From Ewingella allii (GTDB lineage Bacteria; Pseudomonadota; Gammaproteobacteria; Enterobacterales; Enterobacteriaceae), in contig NZ_JAWUDN010000007.1 of assembly GCF_044430645.1 (NCBI RefSeq), positions 124,001 to 188,000 on the forward strand: a stretch of 64,000 nucleotides of DNA, in the 5' to 3' direction. Positions 17,865 to 25,831 of the stretch are shown here, piece after piece; positions within the stretch are counted from its first letter, which is position 1, and the number at the start of each line of letters is the position of its first letter. The position numbers and the translations under genes were made by a program. The notes beneath the pieces are model-generated. The model searched no databases, had not been told where the DNA came from, and worked only from the letters and a program-made list of their open reading frames with translations.

Positions 17865-17957
17865 CCTGCTTGAGCGAAGCTAACTGACAATCTGAGAACT
17901 TCCCTCCGGCTTACCGGTTATCGTCAGCGATTTTTGACGATAGGCATTTCTATGCCT
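17833..17957 (+). promoter_or_regulatory. Candidate attenuator with mutually exclusive hairpins
   Basis: Visible pairings: GCTCAAGC (17833-17840) with GCTTGAGC (17868-17875), enclosing GGTATCG with CGATAACC (17859-17866, one bulge). Then TATCGTCA (17919-17926) with TGACGATA (17935-17942), and AGGCAT with ATGCCT (17942-17957). CGATAACC at 17859-17866 is also perfectly complementary to GGTTATCG at 17916-17923. The first hairpin spans the leader stop codon, so a ribosome stalled or terminating there could choose between the structures. Confidence 0.6.
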
Positions 17958-17976
17958 AAAAATCTGAGTAAGCATC

Positions 17977-19713
17977 ATGAGCACACTACTTTCCGCACAA
18001 TCTGTCGGCTACGACAATTCCTTCGGCCCATTGCTGGCTGAGATCACCTTTAGCCTAAAAAAAGGCGACCGCATCGGCCTGATTGGTCACAACGGCTGCG
18101 GCAAAAGCACCCTGCTGAAGATCCTCAGCGGCGCACTTCCCGCCAGCTCTGGCAGCATCACCCTTGCCAATCACTGTTTGATGGCCACCGTCGAGCAGCA
18201 CTTGCCCGCCACCTTGCAGCACTCCACACTGCTTGAGGCGGTACTTAATCATCTGCCGGACGGCTTGCATCAACCCGAGCGCTGGCAGGCCGAAGTGCTG
18301 CTCGCCACGCTAGGCTTTGATGAATCGGCGTGGGAACTGACGGCGGGAACCCTCAGCGGCGGGCAGCATACTCGCCTGATGCTGGCTCGCGCGCTGATCC
18401 GCCAGCCGGATTTACTGCTGCTGGATGAGCCGAGCAACCACTTGGACCTGCCCACCCTGCTGTGGCTCGAGCAGTTTCTGCAAAACTGGGGTGGCAGCTT
18501 TGTGCTGGTTTCCCATGACCGCAGCCTGCTAGACAGCGTCACCAACTGCACCTGGATCCTGCGCGACAAAACTCTGCAATTTATACGCTTACCCTGCACT
18601 CAGGCACGCCAGGCCCTTGAAGAGAAAGACGCCGCCGATGTTCATCGCCATCAGGCTGAACAGAAGGAGATTGACCGGGTGGCGAAAAGCGCCAAACGGT
18701 TAGCCATCTGGGGCAGCGTGTATGACAACGAGAAGCTGGCGCGCAAGGCCAAGCAGATGGAGAAACAGGTTGATCGGATGAAGGATGAGCAGACTCAGCT
18801 CACCGCGGGCAATCAATGGCAGTTGAAGTTGACGGGTGAAGCCCTGCCCGCCGACCGGGTTTTGGCGCTAACCGACCTGAAAGTTCGCCCGGACCACGAT
18901 GCGCCGGTGCTATTCGAACTGGACGAAATCCGCGTAAAAAGTGGCGATCGCGTGGCGCTGGTGGGCCGCAACGGCTGCGGGAAGTCCTCCCTGCTCCGCA
19001 GCCTGTGGCAAGCCTTCGAACAGCCTGAAAGCCCGCAGCCGGGAATAGTCTTCCACCCCAAGGTGCAGATGGGTTATTACGACCAGAGCCTGCACCAGCT
19101 GCGTGACGACGACTCGCTGAGTGACGCGCTGGCTCCTTTCGCCCCGCTGACCGAGGACCAGCGAAAAATGGCGCTAATTGGCGCGGGTTTCCCTTATCTT
19201 CGCCACCAGCAAAAGGTCAGTACCCTCAGCGGCGGCGAGCGTTCGCGCCTGCTGTTTATCGGCCTGACGCTGGCAAACTACTCGCTGCTGTTGCTCGATG
19301 AGCCGACTAACCATCTGGATATGGAAGGCAAAGAGGAGCTGGCCGAAACGCTGAAAACCTTCGAGGGCGCGGTGCTACTGGTTTCCCACGACCGCACCTT
19401 GATTGAGCAGAGCTGCAACCGTTTCTGGCTTATTCACCAGCAGCGTCTAGAGGAGTGGCACGATCTGGCCCCTGTCTACGCCATCTTGGCCGACAAGCCG
19501 GTGCCTGTAACAAGTGCGAGTTGCGATGAAAAACTAGAGGCGACACCTCTCAAACCAGACAGCGAGGAAGAGCGCCTGTTCGCCACCCTAGTCGAACTCG
19601 AAACCAAGCTGGCCGAGGATTTGGCCCGCAAACCCAAACATCAAAAACCCGCCCTACAGCGGGAATGGCAACAGCAAATCGAGCAGTTGAATCAGTTGTT
19701 AGATTTGGCGTAA
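17977..19713 (+). CDS. ABC-F family ATPase with leader-peptide control
   Basis: 578 residues, two soluble ATPase domains. Domain 1: Walker A GHNGCGKS, signature LSGGQHTR, Walker B LLLLDEPSNHLD. Domain 2: GRNGCGKSS, LSGGERSR, LLLLDEPTNHLD. Between them is a linker (about 220-275) with KSAKRLAIWGSVYDNEKLARKAKQMEKQVDRM, typical of ABC-F factors that reach the ribosomal P-site tRNA. The C-terminus is a coiled-coil tail (EEERLFATLVELETKLAEDLA). The upstream leader peptide and hairpins suggest induction by a ribosome-stalling compound. Its 3' end is duplicated at 24740, beyond the AT-rich island. Whether it protects against an antibiotic is not shown. Confidence 0.88.
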   Translation: MSTLLSAQSVGYDNSFGPLLAEITFSLKKGDRIGLIGHNGCGKSTLLKILSGALPASSGSITLANHCLMATVEQHLPATLQHSTLLEAVLNHLPDGLHQPERWQAEVLLATLGFDESAWELTAGTLSGGQHTRLMLARALIRQPDLLLLDEPSNHLDLPTLLWLEQFLQNWGGSFVLVSHDRSLLDSVTNCTWILRDKTLQFIRLPCTQARQALEEKDAADVHRHQAEQKEIDRVAKSAKRLAIWGSVYDNEKLARKAKQMEKQVDRMKDEQTQLTAGNQWQLKLTGEALPADRVLALTDLKVRPDHDAPVLFELDEIRVKSGDRVALVGRNGCGKSSLLRSLWQAFEQPESPQPGIVFHPKVQMGYYDQSLHQLRDDDSLSDALAPFAPLTEDQRKMALIGAGFPYLRHQQKVSTLSGGERSRLLFIGLTLANYSLLLLDEPTNHLDMEGKEELAETLKTFEGAVLLVSHDRTLIEQSCNRFWLIHQQRLEEWHDLAPVYAILADKPVPVTSASCDEKLEATPLKPDSEEERLFATLVELETKLAEDLARKPKHQKPALQREWQQQIEQLNQLLDLA

Positions 19714-19862
19714 AGGGAGGGCCGCAGGGATGCGGCCTGACTTTAAGATGGGAAGAAGGAGAAATTTATCTCTATAAGAAAGATACAAAAATGTGACTTT
19801 TCTGTGGACTTAACGGCATTTAACAAACACATCTTAGCGATTAATCCTAATCCCTTTTCATG
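19648..19862. repeat. Left copy of the island-flanking direct repeat
   Basis: Starts inside the last 22 codons of the ABC-F gene and runs past its stop. It recurs at 24740-24965. The first 110 bp or so differ at roughly nine positions (for example CCCGCCCTACAGCGGGAA and CAGTTGTTAGATTTGGCGTAAA are shared); the remainder is more divergent but still alignable to the shared end CTTTTCATG. The distal part matches the 3' end of the VagC-like gene at 24912-25085, so this copy holds an intact ABC-F end and a broken antitoxin end. Confidence 0.8.
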
Positions 19863-20286
19863 TTGTGCCAGCTTGATGCGGTACAGGAATGGGTGAAAAA
19901 CGATTAGGTTTGTCAGGAGGTGAACCGCTTCAATGACTACGTTTTATAAATCCTGAACGAGCGCCGACATTGGGCAGAGATTCGGAAACCTCACCACGGT
20001 GCGCTCAGGCGTGTGAATAAATCCCTAAAAACAGCCCAGCGCGCAATGCTATCCCCACCACACCTGCCCGCTTTAGGTATCGCAGTTTCCTGTCAGTATC
20101 TAATCCAGATTACGTACTACGTACGTATAATAATAGGTGTAAGAAAATGTTAAACAAATGAATGCAAACTAATGCATCAATCCCGCGAATATGATAAAAA
20201 TCAGCCCGATAGTCTAGCACTACCTCTGATAGGCATATTTTTCTATAAATTGACCGCATTTATTCAGTATTTTGAGGTGATTACAC
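19863..20286. other. Gene-free left shoulder of the AT-rich island
   Basis: About 420 bp without a supported gene. Base composition shifts from GC-balanced to AT-rich at about 20.1 kb. A short palindromic stretch TACGTACTACGTACGTA lies at 20111-20127. The promoter of the three-gene operon must lie here; a TTGACC at about 20248 is a possible -35 element, but I see no convincing -10. Confidence 0.4.
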
Positions 20287-21345
20287 ATGGCTGGTGAGAC
20301 CCACAACATATCTTTAATGGCTGATAAAGTTACAGCCGAATTATTTAAATGGTTTAAATGGGAACAAGTAGGTAGTTCCAATGAGAATTTTGATTGCTTA
20401 AAAAAAGATGAGCATACAAACAAAAGTGGAACTCATCCAAACGATGTTGTTTTTAAATATCACGATCCATATCTTAATAGAACTGTTTTCTTCAATACAG
20501 ATCTTAAAAGCTACGCCAAAACCTCAATGACGGCAACTGCAATGAGAAATGCCCTATCATCTCTTGCGAATTCTATAGATTGCGCTGAGGGAAGTAAAGA
20601 ATGGAAGGATAGATACTCTTATATTAGTGGATCATCAGAAGTTAGAGGCCTACTATTCGCTTATAATCATGATGGCAACTTTGACCAGTTATTTTATGAT
20701 GTATTCCATGCTATTAAAGAAACGAAAGATGTAAAGGGTAAAAAAGGTATGAACCTTGATAACTTGCCATTAAAACAAGGGCAAAAAATACACATCATTG
20801 AACCTAGAACAATTAATTACCTTCAGTCTGTCATTACAGACTTAACTAAACTTAGCCACTTGGGCACTTTCCCTAATGGCTCCAACTATCAATTTTATTA
20901 CCCAGATCTAACCCTACATAAAGTTAGTGGTATTCCAGAGGAGTTACCAGCTACAATTGAGTCTTTAACTGGACCATTTTTTATCATTAAACATAACGAT
21001 GTTAAACGTCTTAATGAGAGCACTGGAAATATTGAGAAAACTTACGAGCATGGATATGTAATTTACTATAATGGAGAGGGTAAAGATCAATATGAATTCA
21101 TCTATATATTTGATACATTATCAAAATATCAGCTCCTTGACGGAAATGAAAAAATAAGAATTAGGCTAATTTACCCTAATATTTTCAAAGACGTGCGTGG
21201 AATATATAATACTGCCATTGAAACTTACTCACGCGAATGGGGCTTTGATAAATACAAACGCTCTATAATTGAATCTATTGAATTTGATCTGGTTGATTTT
21301 ACTAAACCAAGCTTTAGCTCAGTTGAAATTGGTTGGGAGCGATAA
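20287..21345 (+). CDS. Putative PD-(D/E)XK nuclease-like protein, first gene of the AT-rich cassette
   Basis: 352 residues, no signal peptide or membrane helix. After an N-terminal helical part (VTAELFKWFKWEQVG) comes HPNDVVFKYHDP followed about 14 residues on by FFNTDLKSYAK. A spaced Asp then D-x-K within predicted beta strands is the layout of a PD-(D/E)XK nuclease core. The rest (YGH- and IYYN-type strands, C-terminal FDKYKRSIIESIEFDLVDF) is not recognised. The gene is far more AT-rich than the window at large, with AT-ending codons. GAGGTG lies upstream, and the next gene starts 3 nt after its stop. A defence-type role is an inference from context only. Confidence 0.6.
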   Translation: MAGETHNISLMADKVTAELFKWFKWEQVGSSNENFDCLKKDEHTNKSGTHPNDVVFKYHDPYLNRTVFFNTDLKSYAKTSMTATAMRNALSSLANSIDCAEGSKEWKDRYSYISGSSEVRGLLFAYNHDGNFDQLFYDVFHAIKETKDVKGKKGMNLDNLPLKQGQKIHIIEPRTINYLQSVITDLTKLSHLGTFPNGSNYQFYYPDLTLHKVSGIPEELPATIESLTGPFFIIKHNDVKRLNESTGNIEKTYEHGYVIYYNGEGKDQYEFIYIFDTLSKYQLLDGNEKIRIRLIYPNIFKDVRGIYNTAIETYSREWGFDKYKRSIIESIEFDLVDFTKPSFSSVEIGWER

Positions 21346-21348
21346 CAA

Positions 21349-22464
21349 ATGAAAATTGGCCTATATAGTGTTACCGACAAAGCTTTATTTGATGCTTTAA
21401 ATCAAACAAAGGTAACAAATGATGATATGAAATCTCTTTTTTTTAAAAGAGGAACTATCGTTTCAAAAGATACTAAGAGAAAAGCGCTTGCCTTAGATTT
21501 TTCTCGCTATTTCCATGGTTTTGATGATTATAATAAGCTTTCTGAGATCCTGGGTTCTATTGGACGAAAGGAGAAGAGCTCGATCAATATTATTAATGCA
21601 GACATTGAAAAAAATGACATAGAAGCTGCTATTAAACTTGTGTGCGAGGATTTACAAAAAGAAGGTGACCAGACCGATTTTGTTTATACTGAAACAGGTA
21701 TTGAAATAAAGATAAAATATGTCAAACTTGACTATAAAATGAATGAATTTAGACAGTCCTCTACCAGAGAAGCAGTTATTCTTGTAGAGGAAAATGAGAA
21801 AGGCGAGTTTATAGCAAGATTCCCTCAAAACTCAAAATCTAGAGAGTTTACTGAAAAGCTTGTAAAGAAAATAAAATCTGAAAACGATAATGCAAACGTG
21901 TCTCTGGATGAAATAACCCTAGAAAGTGTTAAGGAGCATTCAGAGAGAACTAATTTCTTTAAGCGACTTATTGACAACATACCAAATTATAATTGTGTAG
22001 ACGTTACGGATGTTTATGTTACTCATCCTATTTTAGAAGAAAATAAAAAAGAAAGTACTGATGAGAATAGTGATGATGACGCCGATGATATTGCTGTAGA
22101 TTTAGGATGTCATATTTCTAAAGCATCATTAAAAGGAAGGGGAGTTTTAGAATCAAAAGAATTAAATGATCTTCTTGCGAAAGGTTTCTATATAACAAAA
22201 ATTGTGTGGGTTTCTGTTGTTGCCGGATTCGTCGATTCAAATAGATTTGAATTTGAAGCACAATTTTTTGATACAGACAACTGTAAGTTGTTCTCATATC
22301 TTGTCAGGGGACAATATAAATTTAAATCTCTTGGCGACTATACACATAGACAGAATGTCGAAAAAGAAAAAGAAGTGCTACTATTAGCACTTATGGAGGA
22401 CTCAGCACGCAGGATTTCAGATGAAATTGTTGAAAGGAACTCCCTAAAGGTCAAAGCCAAATAA
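21349..22464 (+). CDS. Unknown protein, second gene of the AT-rich cassette
   Basis: 371 residues, Lys/Glu/Asp/Asn-rich and soluble. The N-terminal 80 residues (MKIGLYSVTDKALFDALNQ, FFKRGTIVSKDTKRKALALDFSRYFHGFDDYNKL) look globular. The middle has a charged helix (REFTEKLVKKIKSENDN) and an acidic Asp-run (ESTDENSDDDADD, about residues 235-248) between two predicted domains. The C-terminal domain has alternating strands (ITKIVWVSVVAGFV, FEFEAQFFDTDNCKLFSYLVRG). No motif is recognised. It is sandwiched tightly between the nuclease-like gene and the third gene, so the three products probably work together. Confidence 0.6.
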   Translation: MKIGLYSVTDKALFDALNQTKVTNDDMKSLFFKRGTIVSKDTKRKALALDFSRYFHGFDDYNKLSEILGSIGRKEKSSINIINADIEKNDIEAAIKLVCEDLQKEGDQTDFVYTETGIEIKIKYVKLDYKMNEFRQSSTREAVILVEENEKGEFIARFPQNSKSREFTEKLVKKIKSENDNANVSLDEITLESVKEHSERTNFFKRLIDNIPNYNCVDVTDVYVTHPILEENKKESTDENSDDDADDIAVDLGCHISKASLKGRGVLESKELNDLLAKGFYITKIVWVSVVAGFVDSNRFEFEAQFFDTDNCKLFSYLVRGQYKFKSLGDYTHRQNVEKEKEVLLLALMEDSARRISDEIVERNSLKVKAK

Positions 22465-22476
22465 TTGGAGGGTGCT

Positions 22477-23154
22477 ATGAAGACTAAATGGTTTAATGCA
22501 AATATCCAAAAGTCATATGATGATATTTATAAATCCATCATACAAACCCCTTTCAGAGAAGACCGTGGATGGGGGTTCAGCATCAACAATTATGAAGATG
22601 ATGCTTTATCTGCTAAATATATTGAACGTATGGAGATGAAGGAAACCATTACAGATCCATTTGGTAATGAAACCTTAATTGAATACTTTAAGTTTATACA
22701 GTTTAACTTTTGGTTAAAAAAAGAGAATGGAAACAACTATTTACTTGCTATAGAATCAGCTCCTCGCTCTATCAAAGGTTTTATTGCAAATATGAGAGCA
22801 GTTATAGCTTCAGATTTTAATGTTTCCAACCTAAATATTAAGGTTGAGGACTTTATTAAAATAATTAGATCCCGCTTCTCTGATGTCAAAGTATTTAAGG
22901 CAAAACTTAAAGGATTGACATTTAGCAAACAGACATCTGGGGATCTTGAAATAGAGTCATCACTTGATGCATTAGATGAAATAAAAGTTTTTTTTGACCA
23001 AGCCAATTTTTCTATTGAGAAAGCCAAATTATCAATAGGTATGATACCGCAAGTGGAAATTATAGAAGTCAACTCCAACGGAACAGTAATATTTACAGAG
23101 GAAGGCTTTAGGAATATGTCAAAGGTTATTGAAGATATTAATCAATACAACTAA
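22477..23154 (+). CDS. Unknown protein, third gene of the AT-rich cassette
   Basis: 225 residues from ATG 22477, chosen because GGAGGG lies just upstream; a TTG four codons earlier is in frame but would put the ribosome site inside the gene. It is soluble, mixed alpha/beta, with a Trp-rich beginning (KTKWFNANIQKSYDDIYKSI, RGWGFSINNY) and a long helix ending SIEKAKLSIGMIP. No family is recognised. It starts 13 nt after the second gene and is closed by a terminator, so it completes a three-gene transcription unit. Confidence 0.6.
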   Translation: MKTKWFNANIQKSYDDIYKSIIQTPFREDRGWGFSINNYEDDALSAKYIERMEMKETITDPFGNETLIEYFKFIQFNFWLKKENGNNYLLAIESAPRSIKGFIANMRAVIASDFNVSNLNIKVEDFIKIIRSRFSDVKVFKAKLKGLTFSKQTSGDLEIESSLDALDEIKVFFDQANFSIEKAKLSIGMIPQVEIIEVNSNGTVIFTEEGFRNMSKVIEDINQYN

Positions 23155-23160
23155 CTCCCT

Positions 23161-23185
23161 AGGGGCACTTCATGCCCCTTTAATT
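23161..23185 (+). terminator. Terminator of the three-gene cassette
   Basis: Perfect 7-bp stem AGGGGCA / TGCCCCT with a 5-nt loop, followed by TTAATTT, 7 bp after the third gene. Confidence 0.8.
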
Positions 23186-23301
23186 TAAATGTGGTTATAG
23201 AAATTATTATATTAAAATAACCATCATCTATCCGCCTCACCATAATCCCATTAACTATATAATAGCTAATGCTATCTCTCACCTTGCTGATTCGTTAATT
23301 T

Positions 23302-23988
23302 TTATTTACTCTTTAACTTATAATACAGCGACGGGCAATCTACGTAATCGGCGGTGAAATCTAATCTGCCTGCATATACAACTACAACAGAGAGGAAAGA
23401 TAAAAAGCACATTATAAATGCCACCCATCCTTGTGAAATAGGATCTTGCGAAAAGGACTTCAAAATATGCGCAACCCATTCAACAAATAATCCCCCTCCC
23501 TCACTCTGAATTACTTTTACCCACTCAAGTATTATCAACAGTAAAACGCCAATACATGTAATCTCTAATCTTCGACGTAATTTGATTCTATTTTCTTGAG
23601 CGGAACGCGCTTTTAAATGAATATTATAAAAAACAGAAGAGTCCGTTTTTACTGCTTCTGTAAATAATTCACTTGGTGAAACACGCCCATGTTTTCTTTT
23701 GAAATCTCCTCTATATGGAAGGCATAATCTAATGGTTACCCTAATAAAATCCAATATTGCCAGCATTAACACCCAAAATATAAAAACTCCACCAATATTT
23801 CCTATGCTAAGGTTACCTAGATCCTGGATTTTTACTGACCACAATCCGTATCCTATAACTTGAAAACAAGCCAAATCTATAAACAAAAAATAGAAAATAA
23901 ACTTTGAAAACAGTGAAAACTCCCAAGCCAAATCAAGAGCCCTTATAATTGGATGTATATTGCTCCCATTTTCTTTCTCATCTAACAT
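23302..23988 (-). CDS. Four-helix membrane protein of unknown function in the island
   Basis: 228 residues with four hydrophobic segments: FSKFIFYFLFIDLACFQVIG (about 28-48), GGVFIFWVLMLAILDFIRV (66-84), TCIGVLLLIILEWVKVI (144-160) and WVAFIMCFLSFLSVVVVYAG (188-207). A basic cytoplasmic-type stretch (ENRIKLRRRLE) lies in the middle. GGAGG precedes the ATG. It faces the three-gene operon tail to tail and shares its low GC. No family is recognised. Membrane proteins of this size are common effectors or partners in defence islands, but that is speculation here. Confidence 0.6.
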   Translation of the reverse strand: MLDEKENGSNIHPIIRALDLAWEFSLFSKFIFYFLFIDLACFQVIGYGLWSVKIQDLGNLSIGNIGGVFIFWVLMLAILDFIRVTIRLCLPYRGDFKRKHGRVSPSELFTEAVKTDSSVFYNIHLKARSAQENRIKLRRRLEITCIGVLLLIILEWVKVIQSEGGGLFVEWVAHILKSFSQDPISQGWVAFIMCFLSFLSVVVVYAGRLDFTADYVDCPSLYYKLKSK

Positions 23989-24739
23989 TATCGCCTCCGT
24001 TAAACACCTTAAATATTAGCCTGTATCATCTTAATCTTTCACTCACAACTTGTATAGATTACATTTTTCCCACAAGACTTATGTCTCATATACAAGCGCG
24101 TACTAAATATCATTATAAAACCTATGATTAATAGATTTATCATAAAAGTCTGAATAATTCTTTATCTGTCGGATAAAAAATCTCTTACCGTAAAAATATA
24201 TGTTTACGCCTCGAGCTAATATTTCTAGCTTCTAGAGTTTTGAGTGAATGCCATGTAGAACTAAATCACGGCTAATTTTCGGCTTTCTGGTTCGTTCTTG
24301 CATTGTTAATCGCGCCAATGGAGCAAGTTCACGCGGTTTCGACGGATTATAACTTTGTTGCTGATGATTTATTGATGGCGATTGTCGTCTTACAGCCTCT
24401 CCCAGCACCTAAGCAAAGTCAGGTCATCCCGCCGCACGTTTTCACTCTCAACTAATTTCATCACCCAGAGGCGTACTCAGAAGGTGTAGGGGCAAACTCT
24501 GCCCGAGTCCTGTCTGAACTATTGACTGCACTCCAAGGCGCCCTGAGAGCGCTTTTAAACTCATAGGATAAGGGACATGGCCACAGACTTGGTGACAATA
24601 TGCCATTGAGTCGTGTGTGTCTCATGGACATGGTCGGCTCCGAGGTATGGCGCGAAATCACCGGCATCCGCGGCAGCTGTCGCATCTTCTACAAGCACTT
24701 CATAGTCTACATTCACGAATATATTGGAATACGCGGTGA
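23989..24739. other. Degenerate sequence between the island genes and the right repeat
   Basis: About 750 bp with no intact gene. The first 250 bp are AT-rich like the island. From about 24250 composition returns to GC-balanced, and the plus frame around 24466-24780 reads as eroded coding sequence with one stop (SARVLSELLTALQGALRALL, then MVGSEVWREITGIRG). I could not assign it to a family. It may be the remnant of the element that delivered the island. Confidence 0.4.
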
Positions 24740-24965
24740 CCCGCCCTACAGCGGGAAGAGCAATAGCAAATCGAGCAGTTAAATCAGTTGTTAGATTTGG
24801 CGTAAACGGAGGGCCGCAGGGAGGCGGTCTGACTTCGAGATGGGAATAAGGAGGAAGTTATCTCTACAGAAAAGACTTAATAATGCGTCTTTCTTGTAGA
24901 CTTAATGCCAGTCATTCAATCACATCTTGGCGCTCAATCAGAAAATCCCCTTCTGCCTTTTCATG
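24740..24965. repeat. Right copy of the island-flanking direct repeat
   Basis: Mirrors 19648-19862 in the same orientation. Its left part is a decayed ABC-F 3' end: the frame reads PALQREEQ, then an in-frame TAG, then QIEQLNQLLDLA and the stop. Its right part is the 3' end of the VagC-like gene, which here is continuous with an intact start. The two copies sit about 5.1 kb apart and bracket the AT-rich genes. Confidence 0.8.
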
Positions 24966-25085
24966 ATTTGAAAGTGAGGTCCAGCTTGGCTTAGCAGGTT
25001 GCGGGAGCAGGACCTCATCATTTGGTGCATTTTTTAACTCAGTCTCGAGGTTATTACCTTTTTTGGAAACCAATAGAGTGCGCAT
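24912..25085 (-). pseudogene. VagC/VapB-like antitoxin, shortened and without its toxin
   Basis: 57 codons, with a good GGAG site 7 nt before the ATG. The start MRTLLVSKKGNNLET resembles the SpoVT-AbrB start of VagC (MRTVSIFKNGNN...), and the end KPSWTSLSNHEKAEGDFLIE resembles the toxin-binding tail (P-W-S-F, K-A-D-x-D-F). The central DNA-binding strand is shorter than in VagC (about 75 aa), and no VagD/VapC PIN-domain gene follows. It could be a relic, or an orphan antitoxin still expressed. Its 3' end lies inside the right direct repeat. Confidence 0.6.
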
Positions 25086-25133
25086 TATATTTCTCCTTGT
25101 TTTCAGTCATGTGCGTTGTGCACCGCTTTCTCC

Positions 25134-25751
25134 TTACCCTGCCCGACCCACCAGCCCCAAAATCGTCTCTACTAACTCATTCTTAGCTTCTTCGGCGCTG
25201 ATTTGTTGGCGCACTGCGGCGTTGGACAGGGCTTCGGCGGCGCCGAGCATTGCCCAGAGTCCGGCGATGGAGATCGCGCCTTGCGTAGCGTAGGGGCTTA
25301 AAATCCCCCGGCACTTCTCGATAAAGCCGCATTCATATTCACATTTGATTGTTTCCAGCTCGGGCGTGCCGTTAAGTGCTGAGACAATGCCGGGGATTTC
25401 GCTCCCTTGGTTCAATACACACTCCACATAAGAGTTGGCAATCACCGCCGCTTTATCTGCCAGCTGCTCGCCGCTCTCCGCCAATGCCTTGTCCATCACC
25501 ACCGCCTGACGGTGATCGTAGTCCTGATACAGCACCGCCAGCAGGCCGGAGCGGGTGCCAAAATGGTCATAAACTACCGGTTTGGTCACGCCCGCTCGCT
25601 CTGCCAGATAGCCGAGAGTCAGTGCCTCGGTACCCTCTTCGCGAATAATTGCCCATGCCACGCTGACCAATTGCAGATAGCGGTCCTCTCTGGACAGCCG
25701 AATGCGTGGGCGTGATGAGGCCACTTCTCTCCTGTTTTCGTCGCTTGACAT
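25134..25751 (-). CDS. TetR-family repressor
   Basis: 205 residues from ATG 25751 (MSSDENRRE). The helix-turn-helix is LTLGYLAERAGVTKPVVYDHFGTRSGLLAVLY at about residues 43-74, followed by an all-helical ligand domain. It is divergent from a quinone-reductase-type gene, with a long palindrome between them. This is the usual arrangement for a repressor that controls itself and the neighbouring reductase in response to an electrophile or quinone. Confidence 0.88.
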   Translation of the reverse strand: MSSDENRREVASSRPRIRLSREDRYLQLVSVAWAIIREEGTEALTLGYLAERAGVTKPVVYDHFGTRSGLLAVLYQDYDHRQAVVMDKALAESGEQLADKAAVIANSYVECVLNQGSEIPGIVSALNGTPELETIKCEYECGFIEKCRGILSPYATQGAISIAGLWAMLGAAEALSNAAVRQQISAEEAKNELVETILGLVGRAG

Positions 25752-25755
25752 GCTT

Positions 25756-25786
25756 ATATACCAAAGGTAACTTACCAATAGTATAT
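25756..25786. promoter_or_regulatory. TetR operator palindrome
   Basis: A 31-bp interrupted palindrome centred on 25771: ATATAC (25756-25761), GGTAA (25766-25770), C, TTACC (25772-25776), GTATAT (25781-25786). It starts 5 bp upstream of the TetR start codon and 46 bp before the divergent reductase gene. Binding by the adjacent TetR protein is inferred. Confidence 0.75.
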
Positions 25787-25831
25787 TATTTTACAGCTCA
25801 CCCAGACCCTCTACAAGAAGGAATTTGCACC

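Noticed and set aside
20111..20127. TACGTACTACGTACGTA as a recombinase core or attachment site
   Set aside because: Short, simple alternating sequence with no second copy at the other island edge and no integrase gene nearby.
23302..23988. Assigning the membrane protein as an abortive-infection effector
   Set aside because: Four helices and island location are suggestive, but no motif supports a specific role.
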